Shown: positions 1 to 7,607 of the stretch, piece after piece | How the letters are laid out: each line of letters opens with the position of its first letter | How positions within the stretch are numbered: position 1 is the stretch's first letter | Assembly (NCBI RefSeq): GCF_000505545.1 | Contig: NZ_AYTB01000013.1 | Span: forward strand, 248,001-312,000 | Length of the DNA stretch: 64,000 bases | Direction of reading: 5' to 3' | Origin: Kurthia huakuii LAM0618 | GTDB lineage: Bacteria; Bacillota; Bacilli; Bacillales_A; Planococcaceae | Made by a program: the position numbers and the translations under genes | Notes under the pieces: model-generated | Told to the model about the DNA's origin: nothing | The model's database searches: none | The model's input: only the letters and a program-made list of their open reading frames with translations

Positions 1-1515
1 TCGGCGCTTGCAACAAAATCCGAATTGACTGAAGGATTAGCTACAAAAGTAAATACTGTGGAAGGTAAAGGCTTATCTACGAACGATTATACAGACGCAG
101 ATAAGTCAAAACTTGATGGTATCTCAAATGGCGCTAATAATTACACGCTACCTGTCGCGACTAGTGGAATTTTAGGCGGAGTGAAAGTTGCAGTGAATAC
201 AGGTATTGAATTAACGTCTGGCGGTACAATTAGCACAGCGACATTAAAGAAATCAGTAGATGACCACTTGATTGATTCGTTGAGCCACGTATTTTATTGT
301 GGTGCTTCTAGCGGTGTAAATGCGAAAATCATTAGTAATGCAGCGGTAAAGTCATATGTTGAAGGTCTACAAGTGAAGTTCAAAAATAGTGACGCTAATA
401 CAGGTAATGTAACAGTCAATATCAACGGATTAGGAACGAAAAAACTATTATCATTCGCTGGCGCAGAACTAAAAAGCGCAGAACTACGGGTGAACATGGT
501 TTATAACGTCGTTTACAATGGTGCCGATTTTTTCTTAGCTAGCGGTGGGGTGAACACAGGGGACGCTACCGCGTTATCAAATGATATTTTAAGCGGTAAG
601 ACTGCTTATGTTGATGGACAAAAAGTTACAGGTACGATGGCTAACCGCGGCGGAATAACGGAATATATCGCGCCGAATGACACGATCACTATTCCAGAGG
701 GTTATCACAATGGCAGTGGTAAAGTTGTGCAGCAAGTAAACACTAAAGGCGCTGAAACATTTATTCCGAAAACTGTAGATCAACAGATTTTAGTGGGGCA
801 ATTGCTAGTAGGTACACAAACAATTAAAGGTGACGCTAATCTTGTGGGCGCTAATATTGTTAGTGGAAAAAGTATTTTTGGTGTGAATGGTAGTGCCGAA
901 AAAACCATAAAGCCAATGTCTAACACTTTATTGAACATTGTTGGCGATGTAAACTCATCATATAAATTATCATCAATCGATAGTGATAGTAATTACTATT
1001 TTTTAAAAAATGGTGACCCTTTCACTGGTACAGGTTTTGTTTTTGAGAAATACTCTTATAACGGAAATTTACTCTCTAGTTATTCGCTAAAATTGACAAC
1101 ACAATACGGGAAATTGTTAGGATATACCAAGCATGGCTATTGTTATATTGATAACAGTAATTATTTTATAATAGAGAACTCTAACAAGAATATCATACAC
1201 AGCCAACTTGCTAACAATAGTGACAGAATATCAGATTCTCAATATGTTAAAGCTGCATGGTATTTGGGCGGTGACAAAGCAATCTATCCTTACGACACTT
1301 ACGGGGCTAATGCGGGTATTTTAACCAATTTCAAAACATTATATGCTGATTTAGGTTTTTTTCATCAAGAAACAGCCGTTTTGACATCAAAAGATGAAAT
1401 TGTTTACTACTATGGCAAGACTTCTATGGGGGAGATTTACATCGCGAATACAGTAACAGGACAAAAAAGGTCTGCAAGAAATACTAAAATTGCATTAGGT
1501 TCATATATTTTATAA
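1..1515 (+). CDS. phage tail fibre / receptor-binding protein, 5' truncated by the window
   Basis: The reading frame is open to base 1, so the gene begins upstream; the TTG at 25 is not a convincing start. The N-terminal visible part has the low-complexity phage-fibre style (repeats of ATKSELTEGLATK, then DYTDADKSKLDGI and a GGVKV segment near residue 50) common to tail-fibre and side-tail-fibre proteins. The central part carries short Gly/Val/Asn-rich beta repeats (GANIVSGKSIFGVNGSA). The C-terminal ~190 residues look like a distinct beta-rich domain, probably receptor binding. It is the first of a run of closely spaced late genes. Family-level call only; the exact fold is not recognised. 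Confidence 0.75.
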   Translation, partial: SALATKSELTEGLATKVNTVEGKGLSTNDYTDADKSKLDGISNGANNYTLPVATSGILGGVKVAVNTGIELTSGGTISTATLKKSVDDHLIDSLSHVFYCGASSGVNAKIISNAAVKSYVEGLQVKFKNSDANTGNVTVNINGLGTKKLLSFAGAELKSAELRVNMVYNVVYNGADFFLASGGVNTGDATALSNDILSGKTAYVDGQKVTGTMANRGGITEYIAPNDTITIPEGYHNGSGKVVQQVNTKGAETFIPKTVDQQILVGQLLVGTQTIKGDANLVGANIVSGKSIFGVNGSAEKTIKPMSNTLLNIVGDVNSSYKLSSIDSDSNYYFLKNGDPFTGTGFVFEKYSYNGNLLSSYSLKLTTQYGKLLGYTKHGYCYIDNSNYFIIENSNKNIIHSQLANNSDRISDSQYVKAAWYLGGDKAIYPYDTYGANAGILTNFKTLYADLGFFHQETAVLTSKDEIVYYYGKTSMGEIYIANTVTGQKRSARNTKIALGSYIL

Positions 1516-1532
1516 AGATAGGAGTGGTTTAA

Positions 1533-1874
1533 ATGTATTTAAAGGTATCAAATATATTAAGTGGAGAAAGCGCACTTGTGAACTATCATGGGTTAGATAT
1601 TTATTATTTCGATAATCCTATTTATTTCCTGGAGGAAAATTTTGTTGTTATTAAATACAACATTGAAACGTTCGATAATAATGCAAACATACTTGAAATA
1701 ACAGAACAAGAATACAACGATTATAAAATCAAAAAGGAAAACGAACCACCAAATCCGCCACCGTCAGATGTATTAACATCAGAACAAAGAATCGAACAAT
1801 TAGAAAAAGAAAATACAACAATTAAAGCGAGCATGGCAGAACTAGCTGAACTCGTATTATCGGGAGGAATGTAA
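1533..1874 (+). CDS. small phage tail-associated protein (XkdW-like position)
   Basis: This 113-residue protein follows the tail fibre by 17 bases with a good ribosome site (GATAGGAGTGG). The N-terminal half is beta-type, then comes a Pro-rich hinge (PPNPPPSD near residue 74) and a C-terminal coiled coil (EQRIEQLEKENTTIKASM). The ending SEQRIEQLEKEN...ELAELVL is typical of small proteins encoded between tail fibre and lysis genes in Bacillus phages, in the place occupied by xkdW in PBSX. Function unknown; a tail or chaperone role is inferred from position only. Confidence 0.6.
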   Translation: MYLKVSNILSGESALVNYHGLDIYYFDNPIYFLEENFVVIKYNIETFDNNANILEITEQEYNDYKIKKENEPPNPPPSDVLTSEQRIEQLEKENTTIKASMAELAELVLSGGM

Positions 1875-1875
1875 A

Positions 1876-2034
1876 ATGTATATTATTTACGCAGATTTAG
1901 TTGAATTAGGTTTACGAACAGTGGACGCAGAGAAAGCAAAAGAAACAGGCATCATCTTAGTACCTTCATTGTACCGCGATAAAGTAGTTGCCGAATTAGA
2001 ACGCCGTGGCACACACGAAGGAATTTACGCTTAA
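1876..2034 (+). CDS. 52-residue phage protein (XkdX-like position)
   Basis: The start ATG lies one base after the previous stop, with GGGAGGAATGTAAA as ribosome site inside the upstream gene's end. The 52-residue product begins MYIIYADLVELGL and ends HEGIYA. In PBSX-like phages a protein of this size, XkdX, sits between xkdW and xhlA. Placement is consistent, but the residues are not a clear XkdX match, so function is left open. A weak stem (CACC/GGTG) followed by Ts lies just after the stop, around 2041-2058. Confidence 0.6.
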   Translation: MYIIYADLVELGLRTVDAEKAKETGIILVPSLYRDKVVAELERRGTHEGIYA

Positions 2035-2092
2035 TCATCGCACCTATTAGGGTGTTTTTATTTTGGTCAAAATGAAGAAAAGTAGGTGTCAC

Positions 2093-2362
2093 ATGGCAGA
2101 GGAAAAAAGCGTTATGCTAGAAGTTTTCGAGAAATTAGGGAGTCTTGACGCTAAGCTAGACAATATTAATCAACTACGCAATACTGCACAACGTGCTGAA
2201 ACAAAAGCAGATTTAGCACAAGACATCGCAGAAGAAGCACGAGCAAGTTCAAAAAGTGCGCATCATCGTATTGATCGCCACGATAAAATTATTTTTTGGG
2301 CCGGCACATCAATTATTGGTTCAGTCATTGTCGCGATTATGGCGCTCGTATTAGGTCAATAA
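2093..2362 (+). CDS. xhlA: XhlA-type haemolysin/holin-associated membrane protein
   Basis: An 89-residue protein with a long N-terminal amphipathic coiled coil (residues 5-60, rich in Ala, Glu, Lys) and one C-terminal membrane helix (IIFWAGTSIIGSVIVAIMALVLG). This is the layout of XhlA (PF10779), which in PBSX acts with the holin and amidase in host lysis. The ATG at 2093 is chosen because AGGTG precedes it by four bases; longer frames from 2063 (TTG) or 2072 (ATG) lack a site. It is followed after 13 bases by the holin. Confidence 0.8.
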   Translation: MAEEKSVMLEVFEKLGSLDAKLDNINQLRNTAQRAETKADLAQDIAEEARASSKSAHHRIDRHDKIIFWAGTSIIGSVIVAIMALVLGQ

Positions 2363-2375
2363 AAAGGAGGAAATT

Positions 2376-2639
2376 ATGAACGCAGAAAAATTAAAAGAAT
2401 ACATTGCATTATTTGGAGGATTGCTTGGTGCAGTCCTTTTATTTTTGCAGACATTAGGTTTTGAATTTACATGGTTTACAAATTCATCAATTGAAGCATT
2501 TACGAATGCATTACTTGCTGCAGTACCGTTTATTTTGATTGTTTACGGTGTGTGGAAGAACACGTATGTAGTGACAAAGAAGGCAAAAGAACAGAAACGA
2601 ATCATCGATGAACATGAGAAAAATAAGGAGGAAGAATAA
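2376..2639 (+). CDS. phage holin
   Basis: An 87-residue protein with two hydrophobic segments (residues ~11-30 and ~43-62), a short connecting loop and a highly charged C-terminal tail (KKAKEQKRIIDEHEKNKEEE). This is the topology of small Gram-positive phage holins (SPP1/phi-LC3 style), which form the membrane lesion that releases the endolysin. Its stop overlaps the start of the amidase gene by one base (TAATG), so the two are probably translationally coupled. The preceding AAAAGGAGG is a strong ribosome site. Confidence 0.8.
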   Translation: MNAEKLKEYIALFGGLLGAVLLFLQTLGFEFTWFTNSSIEAFTNALLAAVPFILIVYGVWKNTYVVTKKAKEQKRIIDEHEKNKEEE

Positions 2640-3595
2640 TGTCAAAAATTAAAAATGATTATGTAATCGTTAATCAATTTAGCCGACCAGGGTTAAAACG
2701 TTCGGTGACAAAAGGTATCATCGTACACTACACAGCAAATCCTGGTGCATCAGCTGCCAATCATGCATCATACTTTGACGGAAAAGACGGTGGCGGAGGT
2801 CGCTATGCAAGTGCACATGTATTTGTCGATGCAAAAGAGGCTTTGTGTATCGTGCCATTGCATGAGCTCACTTATCAAGCCAATGATGTACAAAAATACG
2901 TACAAGGAAAAGCCTATCGTGGTGCTGCGGCTGAACTTGGCCAAAACGCTAACTGGACAACAGTAGGTGTTGAGATGTGTTTAGAAAAAGATGGTTCAAT
3001 CTCAACAGCGACATTTAATCGTACAGTCGATGTAGTTGTAGAGTTGTGTAAAAAATATGGTTTGAACCAACATGATTTATATCGACACTATGATGTGACA
3101 GCCAAGAATTGCCCGGCACCATTTGTTGCACGTCCGAGCGACTGGACACGTTTTAAAAATGAAGTGGCACGTAAATTAAAAGGCGATACCACAAGCGATA
3201 AATTTTACATGTACACGCCAGATCGTGTCGTAACATTACAAGAAATCGGTTTGTATGAAGATGTTACATTGAAGAAAACGATTAAACGTTATCCAGAAGG
3301 TACGCGACTCACGATCACTGGAATCGAGTACGCTGGGAAAACGCCACGCTTGAAAACAGCAAAAGGCTACATCACTGCAAACAAGAATAATGTAAAAGGC
3401 TATCACACATCAATTGGCACAATCAAAGTACTTGTGGACGAATTGAATTACTATGATACAGCACGTTGGACGAATCCAGATGGACAAGTAAATAAATGTG
3501 AAGTATTCACTGTTGTTAAAAAAGTTGGAGATATGTATCTATTAAAAAGTGGTTTATATATCACTGCATCACCTAAGTTTGTGAAGAAACTGTGA
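2639..3595 (+). CDS. endolysin, N-acetylmuramoyl-L-alanine amidase (Amidase_2) with C-terminal wall-binding domains
   Basis: The 318-residue protein cuts the amide bond between N-acetylmuramic acid and L-alanine in peptidoglycan. Residues 1-180 are an Amidase_2/PGRP zinc amidase: ligands H30 (IIVHYTA), H150 (LYRHYDVT) and C158 (KNCPAPF), with E112 (VGVEMC) as likely catalytic residue. Residues ~187-318 hold two tandem beta domains, each ending in YITA(N/S)..FVK or a close variant, resembling DUF5776/SH3-type wall-binding modules. No signal peptide is present, as expected for a holin-released endolysin. The start overlaps the holin stop. Confidence 0.9.
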   Translation: MSKIKNDYVIVNQFSRPGLKRSVTKGIIVHYTANPGASAANHASYFDGKDGGGGRYASAHVFVDAKEALCIVPLHELTYQANDVQKYVQGKAYRGAAAELGQNANWTTVGVEMCLEKDGSISTATFNRTVDVVVELCKKYGLNQHDLYRHYDVTAKNCPAPFVARPSDWTRFKNEVARKLKGDTTSDKFYMYTPDRVVTLQEIGLYEDVTLKKTIKRYPEGTRLTITGIEYAGKTPRLKTAKGYITANKNNVKGYHTSIGTIKVLVDELNYYDTARWTNPDGQVNKCEVFTVVKKVGDMYLLKSGLYITASPKFVKKL

Positions 3596-3742
3596 ATTTC
3601 TAAGATTACTTATTTTTTTATCAAGGATTATAGTTTACTTTTTAGGTAAATATTAGTACTTTTAAGTAAGTAATGTTTTTAGGTAATTTATACTTATTTT
3701 TAATAAACATTAAAATCAGAAAAGAAAGAAGGTTTATAAAGA

Positions 3743-4342
3743 ATGAAGAAAAATTTAATTATTAAATCATTAGTATATTTAATAGTTTCATGTATCTTTA
3801 TAAGTTTTGGTGGAGTAGCACATGCGTCAGAGTATATGGAAGAAGAGAATAATTTCTCTGATATGAATATCGCAGAAAGTTACCCTGCGGAAAACACTCT
3901 AGATGATGCAGAAAGTTACCCTGTGGAAAACACTCTAGATGATACAGAAAGTTACTCTGTGGAAAATACTCTAGATGATGTAGATGCAGCAGTTGCTCCT
4001 TTAATACCTATTATAATAGGGTGGATTGTACGTAATGGTTTAAAATCAGCTGTACAAAAATGGGGGAAATCCGTTGTTGGCAAACTAATTCGTACTAGTT
4101 CTAAGTTTGCAACAGCAGCAGCCAAAGATTTAGGTTATTCTAAGACTAGTTATACATCACATAACAAACCGGTATATAAAATTATTAAAAAGAAATCAGG
4201 TAAACCAAACTATATTTCACCAGATGAGACTGGTCACTTAGACGATTCTGCGTGGAAAGGTGCTAGTACAATAGAAAATTTAAAGAAAAAAAGCACTAGA
4301 TCAGGAACATATGATGCCGAATTAAATAAAATCGGAGACTAA
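3743..4342 (+). CDS. secreted toxin with C-terminal Ntox21-like (colicin E3-type RNase) domain
   Basis: A 199-residue protein with a signal peptide (cleavage after AHA, residue 28), then three copies of a 12-residue acidic repeat (ESY.(V/A)ENTLDD), a hydrophobic and basic middle (APLIPIIIGWIVRNG, then Lys/Arg-rich), and a C-terminal domain containing YISPDETGHLDD, WKGASTIENL and GTYDAELNKIGD. That ending matches the toxin C-terminal domain of polymorphic toxins known as Ntox21, related to colicin E3-type 16S rRNases. D and H of the PDETGH segment are candidate catalytic residues. It follows the phage lysis genes and precedes a small acidic gene. The AT-rich composition differs from neighbours, which fits acquired cargo. 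RNase activity is inferred. Confidence 0.7.
   Translation: MKKNLIIKSLVYLIVSCIFISFGGVAHASEYMEEENNFSDMNIAESYPAENTLDDAESYPVENTLDDTESYSVENTLDDVDAAVAPLIPIIIGWIVRNGLKSAVQKWGKSVVGKLIRTSSKFATAAAKDLGYSKTSYTSHNKPVYKIIKKKSGKPNYISPDETGHLDDSAWKGASTIENLKKKSTRSGTYDAELNKIGD
3872..3979 (+). repeat. three tandem 36-bp in-frame repeats inside the toxin gene
   Basis: Three consecutive 36-base units encode the 12-residue motifs AESYPAENTLDD, AESYPVENTLDD and TESYSVENTLDD. The units differ by only a few bases, so duplication is recent. They follow the signal peptide and make an acidic linker that could vary in copy number between strains. Confidence 0.9.
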
Positions 4343-4367
4343 TAATTAGAAGGGGGTATATAATTAT

Positions 4368-4688
4368 ATGAAACATTTAACTATAAAAGATATAATTAAC
4401 AGAAAAATACAACACATAAATAGTCGTTCACCTGAAGAACAACTAGAATTTAAATATTATGATAAGGGAAGTCTTAGAGCATATAAAGATATTTTAATTG
4501 ACATAGACTCTTTAGAAGAAGACGAGTTTGTTAAAAAATACATCGGCTTTATTCAAAAAAATAAAGAAAAAAAATTCAAACTTGAAGAAGGACTAGAAGA
4601 AATAGAAGAATTTGATGGTTATAACAACTTTGTTGTATTTGTTCTAATGCTTTTGAATCCTATATATGAATATGATTTAGATGATTAA
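4368..4688 (+). CDS. candidate immunity protein for the adjacent secreted toxin
   Basis: A 106-residue, strongly acidic, cytosolic protein (EEDEF, EEGLEEIEEFD, C-terminal EYDLDD) that starts 25 bases after the toxin stop, with AGGGGG upstream. No known family is recognised. Small acidic proteins directly downstream of basic nuclease toxins are typically their cognate inhibitors, so immunity is inferred from charge, size and position. It is followed by the terminator that closes the prophage transcription unit. Confidence 0.6.
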   Translation: MKHLTIKDIINRKIQHINSRSPEEQLEFKYYDKGSLRAYKDILIDIDSLEEDEFVKKYIGFIQKNKEKKFKLEEGLEEIEEFDGYNNFVVFVLMLLNPIYEYDLDD

Positions 4689-4706
4689 TTTCTAATCAGC
4701 AAAAAT

Positions 4707-4750
4707 CCCCGTATCTTTTCCACATGTGTTAAGGTGCGGGGTTTTTTTTA
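4707..4750 (+). terminator. rho-independent terminator of the toxin/immunity unit
   Basis: CCCCG...CTT pairs with AAG...CGGGG, followed by eight Ts. Confidence 0.85.
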
Positions 4751-4801
4751 TTTCAACATCGAAGAATCCATATAAATAAATTTAAAAGTCTTAATTATAA
4801 A

Positions 4802-4843
4802 AAAGAGTAGTAATTTCCAATTAATCACTACTCTTTAATTTTC
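4802..4843. terminator. inverted repeat near the prophage/host junction
   Basis: AAAGAGTAGT and ACTACTCTTT form a perfect 10-bp stem with a 15-base loop, followed by TAATTTT. The 314-base stretch 4689-5002 has no gene; besides the two hairpins it holds a second inverted repeat (CAAACG at 4966 and CGTTTG at 4984). The attachment site probably lies here but cannot be set without the left end. Confidence 0.5.
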
Positions 4844-5002
4844 TTTGTTTGCCGATGATGAAGTTTTAGTTTATAGATGGTTCTCAAAACGTCCCCCAAT
4901 AGTTCCCCAAAATAATGTATTAAATGTCGTTAATTTTATCTTTCATCTATGTGTTAGAATCGTTGCAAACGCTTGTATATCAACGTTTGATAATAATTTT
5001 TG

Positions 5003-5914
5003 TTAGTACGCTAAAGCCGTTGTCCATTTCCAATGACTGAGCGGTCGTAATTTTGCGCCGCCCACGAGCATATCGTATGCTTGTCCATTCCCCATATAAA
5101 TACCGACATGTCCTTTGCCATCATATAAAATATCACCGGGTTTAGCATTTTTTACAGAACGCGTTTTGAGTGCACGGTCCGCTTGCGCTTTCGTTGTCGA
5201 GCCAATATCAACACCTAAAGCATTTAAGTAAATTTTTTGTGTGTATGTCGCGCAATCAAGTCCATAAAATAGCGATTGGCCGTTATAAACGTATCGTCCA
5301 CCGGATAAGCGACGCGCTTCGTGCAATAGTTTTTCAGTTTTTGTACCGGTCGTTTTTGTTTTTGAACGATTATAGCGACGCACTGTATCGTCTTTACGTG
5401 CTTGGTCATTGTAAAGTACGGTATAACCCTTGGATTTTACTAATGCTTTATTGCCCTGCCATTTGAAAAATAAATTGTTGTTTGATGTATAGCCAGCGAC
5501 AACTTTCATCCCTGTAGGTGTATAAAATGTTTGGCTTTTCCCTTTCTTAATTTGACGGTAAGTCGTATTTGAATATTTGTTTAACTGGCTGACAAAGCCA
5601 TACGCCTGGCCATCACGCGTTGTACGAAGCCCTACTTCCGCTTGTCCAGAGCGGTCGCGCGTAATAAGCGTTTGAGTGGTCGGATATAGTACAAGGCTTG
5701 TACTGCGCAATTGATCTGTGCTTTCCACAGCTTGGATTGTCACGCTTGATGTTGGATTGATTAGACGTTCTTCGTCATGTGTCACGTCTTTATATTCAAG
5801 TTTTGAAAAATACGCCTCGTTATAACTAATGGCACTCGCTTGTTCGATTTGTGCCGTTAAAGCTACGGCTAAGAAACTTGAAGCGAGCAATGTGCCTCCA
5901 AATAATTTTTTCAT
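5003..5914 (-). CDS. secreted NlpC/P60 cell-wall endopeptidase
   Basis: A 303-residue exported protein with a signal peptide cleaved after ASA (residue 28). The C-terminal ~110 residues are an NlpC/P60 domain: catalytic C221 (GLDCATYT) and H269 (GKGHVGIYMGNG), with a later polar residue in the PLSHWKW segment. Such enzymes cut gamma-D-Glu-diaminopimelate or related stem-peptide bonds in peptidoglycan. Residues 29-190 look like SH3-type and linker sequence. The gene stands alone, convergent with the prophage, and has a perfect 18-bp palindrome upstream. Confidence 0.85.
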   Translation of the reverse strand: MKKLFGGTLLASSFLAVALTAQIEQASAISYNEAYFSKLEYKDVTHDEERLINPTSSVTIQAVESTDQLRSTSLVLYPTTQTLITRDRSGQAEVGLRTTRDGQAYGFVSQLNKYSNTTYRQIKKGKSQTFYTPTGMKVVAGYTSNNNLFFKWQGNKALVKSKGYTVLYNDQARKDDTVRRYNRSKTKTTGTKTEKLLHEARRLSGGRYVYNGQSLFYGLDCATYTQKIYLNALGVDIGSTTKAQADRALKTRSVKNAKPGDILYDGKGHVGIYMGNGQAYDMLVGGAKLRPLSHWKWTTALAY

Positions 5915-5952
5915 AATTGCTAATTCTCCTTTAATGATGTTAGTGGTATTTT

Positions 5953-5970
5953 ATAACAAAATTTTGTTAT
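5953..5970. promoter_or_regulatory. perfect 18-bp palindrome upstream of the NlpC/P60 gene
   Basis: ATAACAAAATTTTGTTAT is a perfect palindrome 39 bases before the start codon of the minus-strand hydrolase, in the divergent region shared with phzF-like. It has the form of a dimeric repressor site; the regulator is unknown. Confidence 0.45.
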
Positions 5971-6118
5971 TAGGAATCCTTATTTCATAATTGCTTGTGA
6001 AAATGATTGATTTAATTAGAACCGCGTTATGGGCTACTATTTTGTGTAGAACATTCTAGAATAACGATGACAATGCCTAAGTTATTTTATATATAATGAA
6101 GAAAAGGGGGCGAAAGAA

Positions 6119-6976
6119 ATGGTACATGTTATACAGATTGATGCTTTTAGTTGCATACCGGGAAAAGGGAATCCAGCAGGTGTTGTACTAGAGGCGGAAG
6201 AACTTACAGAACAAATGATGCAACATGTCGCAACACGCGTTGATTTTAATGAAACGGCATTTGTAAAATCTTCCGAGCTTGCAGACTTTCGTATTCGCTA
6301 TTTTACGCCAGGGCATGAGACACTACTTTGCGGCCATGCGACGATGGGTGCTGTTTATGCATTATATCGAGCAGGGAAATTACCAAATCTTGATTTTACG
6401 ATTGAAACAGGTGCAGGCGTGTTACCGATTCATGTCGAGGAGGGTGACGAAGTACGCATTACGATGCAGCATGCGAAACCACAATTTTTACCATTTGTTG
6501 GTTCAAAGCAGGAATTGGCAGAAGCAATTGGTTTAGCAGAAACAGATTTAGTTGAAGACTTGCCAATTGTTTATGGTAGTACGGGCGCTTGGACGTTTCT
6601 TGTGCCAGTGGAAAAATTAGCGAGTTTTGCGAAAATGCAGCCGCTTATTGCGCGATTCCCTAAGATTTTAGCGGATCGTCCGACTTGTTCGGTCCATCCA
6701 TTTTGTTTAGAAACGCAATTTGACGATGTTGATATGCACGCGCGCCATTTTTCATCTCCTTTTTCTGGAACGACAGAAGATGTGGCGACTGGAACGGCAT
6801 CTGGTGTTATGGGCGCGTATTATAAAGAATTTATCGACCATGAGAAGGTAACGCCGTACACACTTGTCGTCGAACAAGGCATGGAAATTGAAAAAGATGG
6901 ACGCATATATGTACATGTCGATGAAACGATTGCGATTTCAGGAACTGCTGTTTTTGTGAAAGAATGGGACGTTTAA
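6119..6976 (+). CDS. PhzF-family isomerase/epimerase
   Basis: A 285-residue protein of the PhzF (phenazine biosynthesis-like) fold, a duplicated diaminopimelate-epimerase-like fold. E45 in DFNETAFV is the conserved catalytic glutamate; PGHETLLCGHATMGA and the C-terminal EDVATGTASG loop are the other family marks. Most housekeeping members have no proven substrate and no phenazine genes are nearby, so this is likely a general isomerase and not a phenazine enzyme. GGGGGCGAAAGAA precedes the start. It ends at a terminator and stands alone. Confidence 0.85.
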   Translation: MVHVIQIDAFSCIPGKGNPAGVVLEAEELTEQMMQHVATRVDFNETAFVKSSELADFRIRYFTPGHETLLCGHATMGAVYALYRAGKLPNLDFTIETGAGVLPIHVEEGDEVRITMQHAKPQFLPFVGSKQELAEAIGLAETDLVEDLPIVYGSTGAWTFLVPVEKLASFAKMQPLIARFPKILADRPTCSVHPFCLETQFDDVDMHARHFSSPFSGTTEDVATGTASGVMGAYYKEFIDHEKVTPYTLVVEQGMEIEKDGRIYVHVDETIAISGTAVFVKEWDV

Positions 6977-6982
6977 TGGCAA

Positions 6983-7008
6983 GAGAGCTTAAATGGCTCT
7001 CTTTTTCT
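6983..7008 (+). terminator. terminator after the PhzF gene
   Basis: GAGAGC / GCTCTC stem followed by TTTTTCT. Confidence 0.8.
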
Positions 7009-7087
7009 AATAGGTGATGGGAATGGAGAATTAACCACTTATTAGAAGGTAAGTGAACAGCTAGACATTTACATAGTCGCATGATTT

Positions 7088-7321
7088 ATGAACAACGGCG
7101 TTCACTTGCCAAATGGTGCGCTAACTGTTAGTGTACTAACGATGGACGAAGCTGTGCGCAATATGCGTAAGTCGACAAATTATTCGTTAGAAAAACTTGT
7201 ACGAATAACACAGCCGAGCAACTTTAGATAGTACACAAAAGATATGATGCTACTTGCTAAAAATTTAACGTTAGTTCAAGTGGTGAAAGCGGGTACTGTA
7301 GTGTATGAAGTGCAAGTATAA
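7088..7321 (+). pseudogene. nagA: remnant of nagA (N-acetylglucosamine-6-phosphate deacetylase C-terminus)
   Basis: No intact gene is present. Bases 7088-7231 encode NGALTVSVLTMDEAVRNM and a following KLVRITQPSN, matching the C-terminal region of NagA (G.L.GS.LTMDEAVRN....A...NPA). After an in-frame TAG at 7229 the same frame continues at 7241-7321 with LLAKNLTLVQVVKAGTVVYE, which matches the final strand of NagA. The NPAK..G...G.I..GKDADL block between them is deleted and everything upstream is gone. It sits directly before nagB, where nagA normally lies. Bases 7322-7604 show no recognisable gene. Confidence 0.75.
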
Positions 7322-7607
7322 ACAACTACATCGCTTATTAAACAATGTTGAAGCTACAGAAGTATCGAAAATCACAAATCGTCAATCAATTATTGGCGAA
7401 TGGTATTATTTAATTATTTGGGTAGGACATTCGATGTTATTAGCACAAGATGGCTTGAGAAGCAGTGGTCTCGTCGCTTATGCTTCATAAAGTAGTGTTA
7501 TTATCGTCAGTAAATCATAAGAGGACATTTGAAGTAACAGCTTAAACATGGCGTTGATTGCATAGTACGGACAGCACATACATTTTAATCAGAAAAGGGG
7601 ATCAGTG

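Larger units (their letters stand above)
1..4750 (+). mobile_element. right end of a prophage (tail, lysis and cargo genes)
   Basis: All genes here run on the plus strand in the usual late-phage order: tail fibre, small tail accessory proteins, XhlA-type membrane protein, holin, amidase, then a non-structural toxin/immunity cargo pair. The order ends at a strong terminator near 4707-4750, and the next gene is a minus-strand host cell-wall hydrolase. The left part of the prophage, including any integrase, lies outside the window, so the attachment site cannot be verified; the junction should lie between about 4750 and 5000. Confidence 0.85.

Noticed and set aside
3872-3979. possible CRISPR-like array
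   Set aside because: The three 36-bp units are contiguous, in frame and lack spacers; they are coding tandem repeats.
6119-6976. phenazine biosynthesis gene
   Set aside because: PhzF homology is present but no other phz gene exists nearby; the family is broad and mostly unrelated to phenazines.
7305-7490. 61-residue open frame after the nagA remnant
   Set aside because: No ribosome site, no family and it starts inside the nagA remnant; it lies in a decayed stretch.
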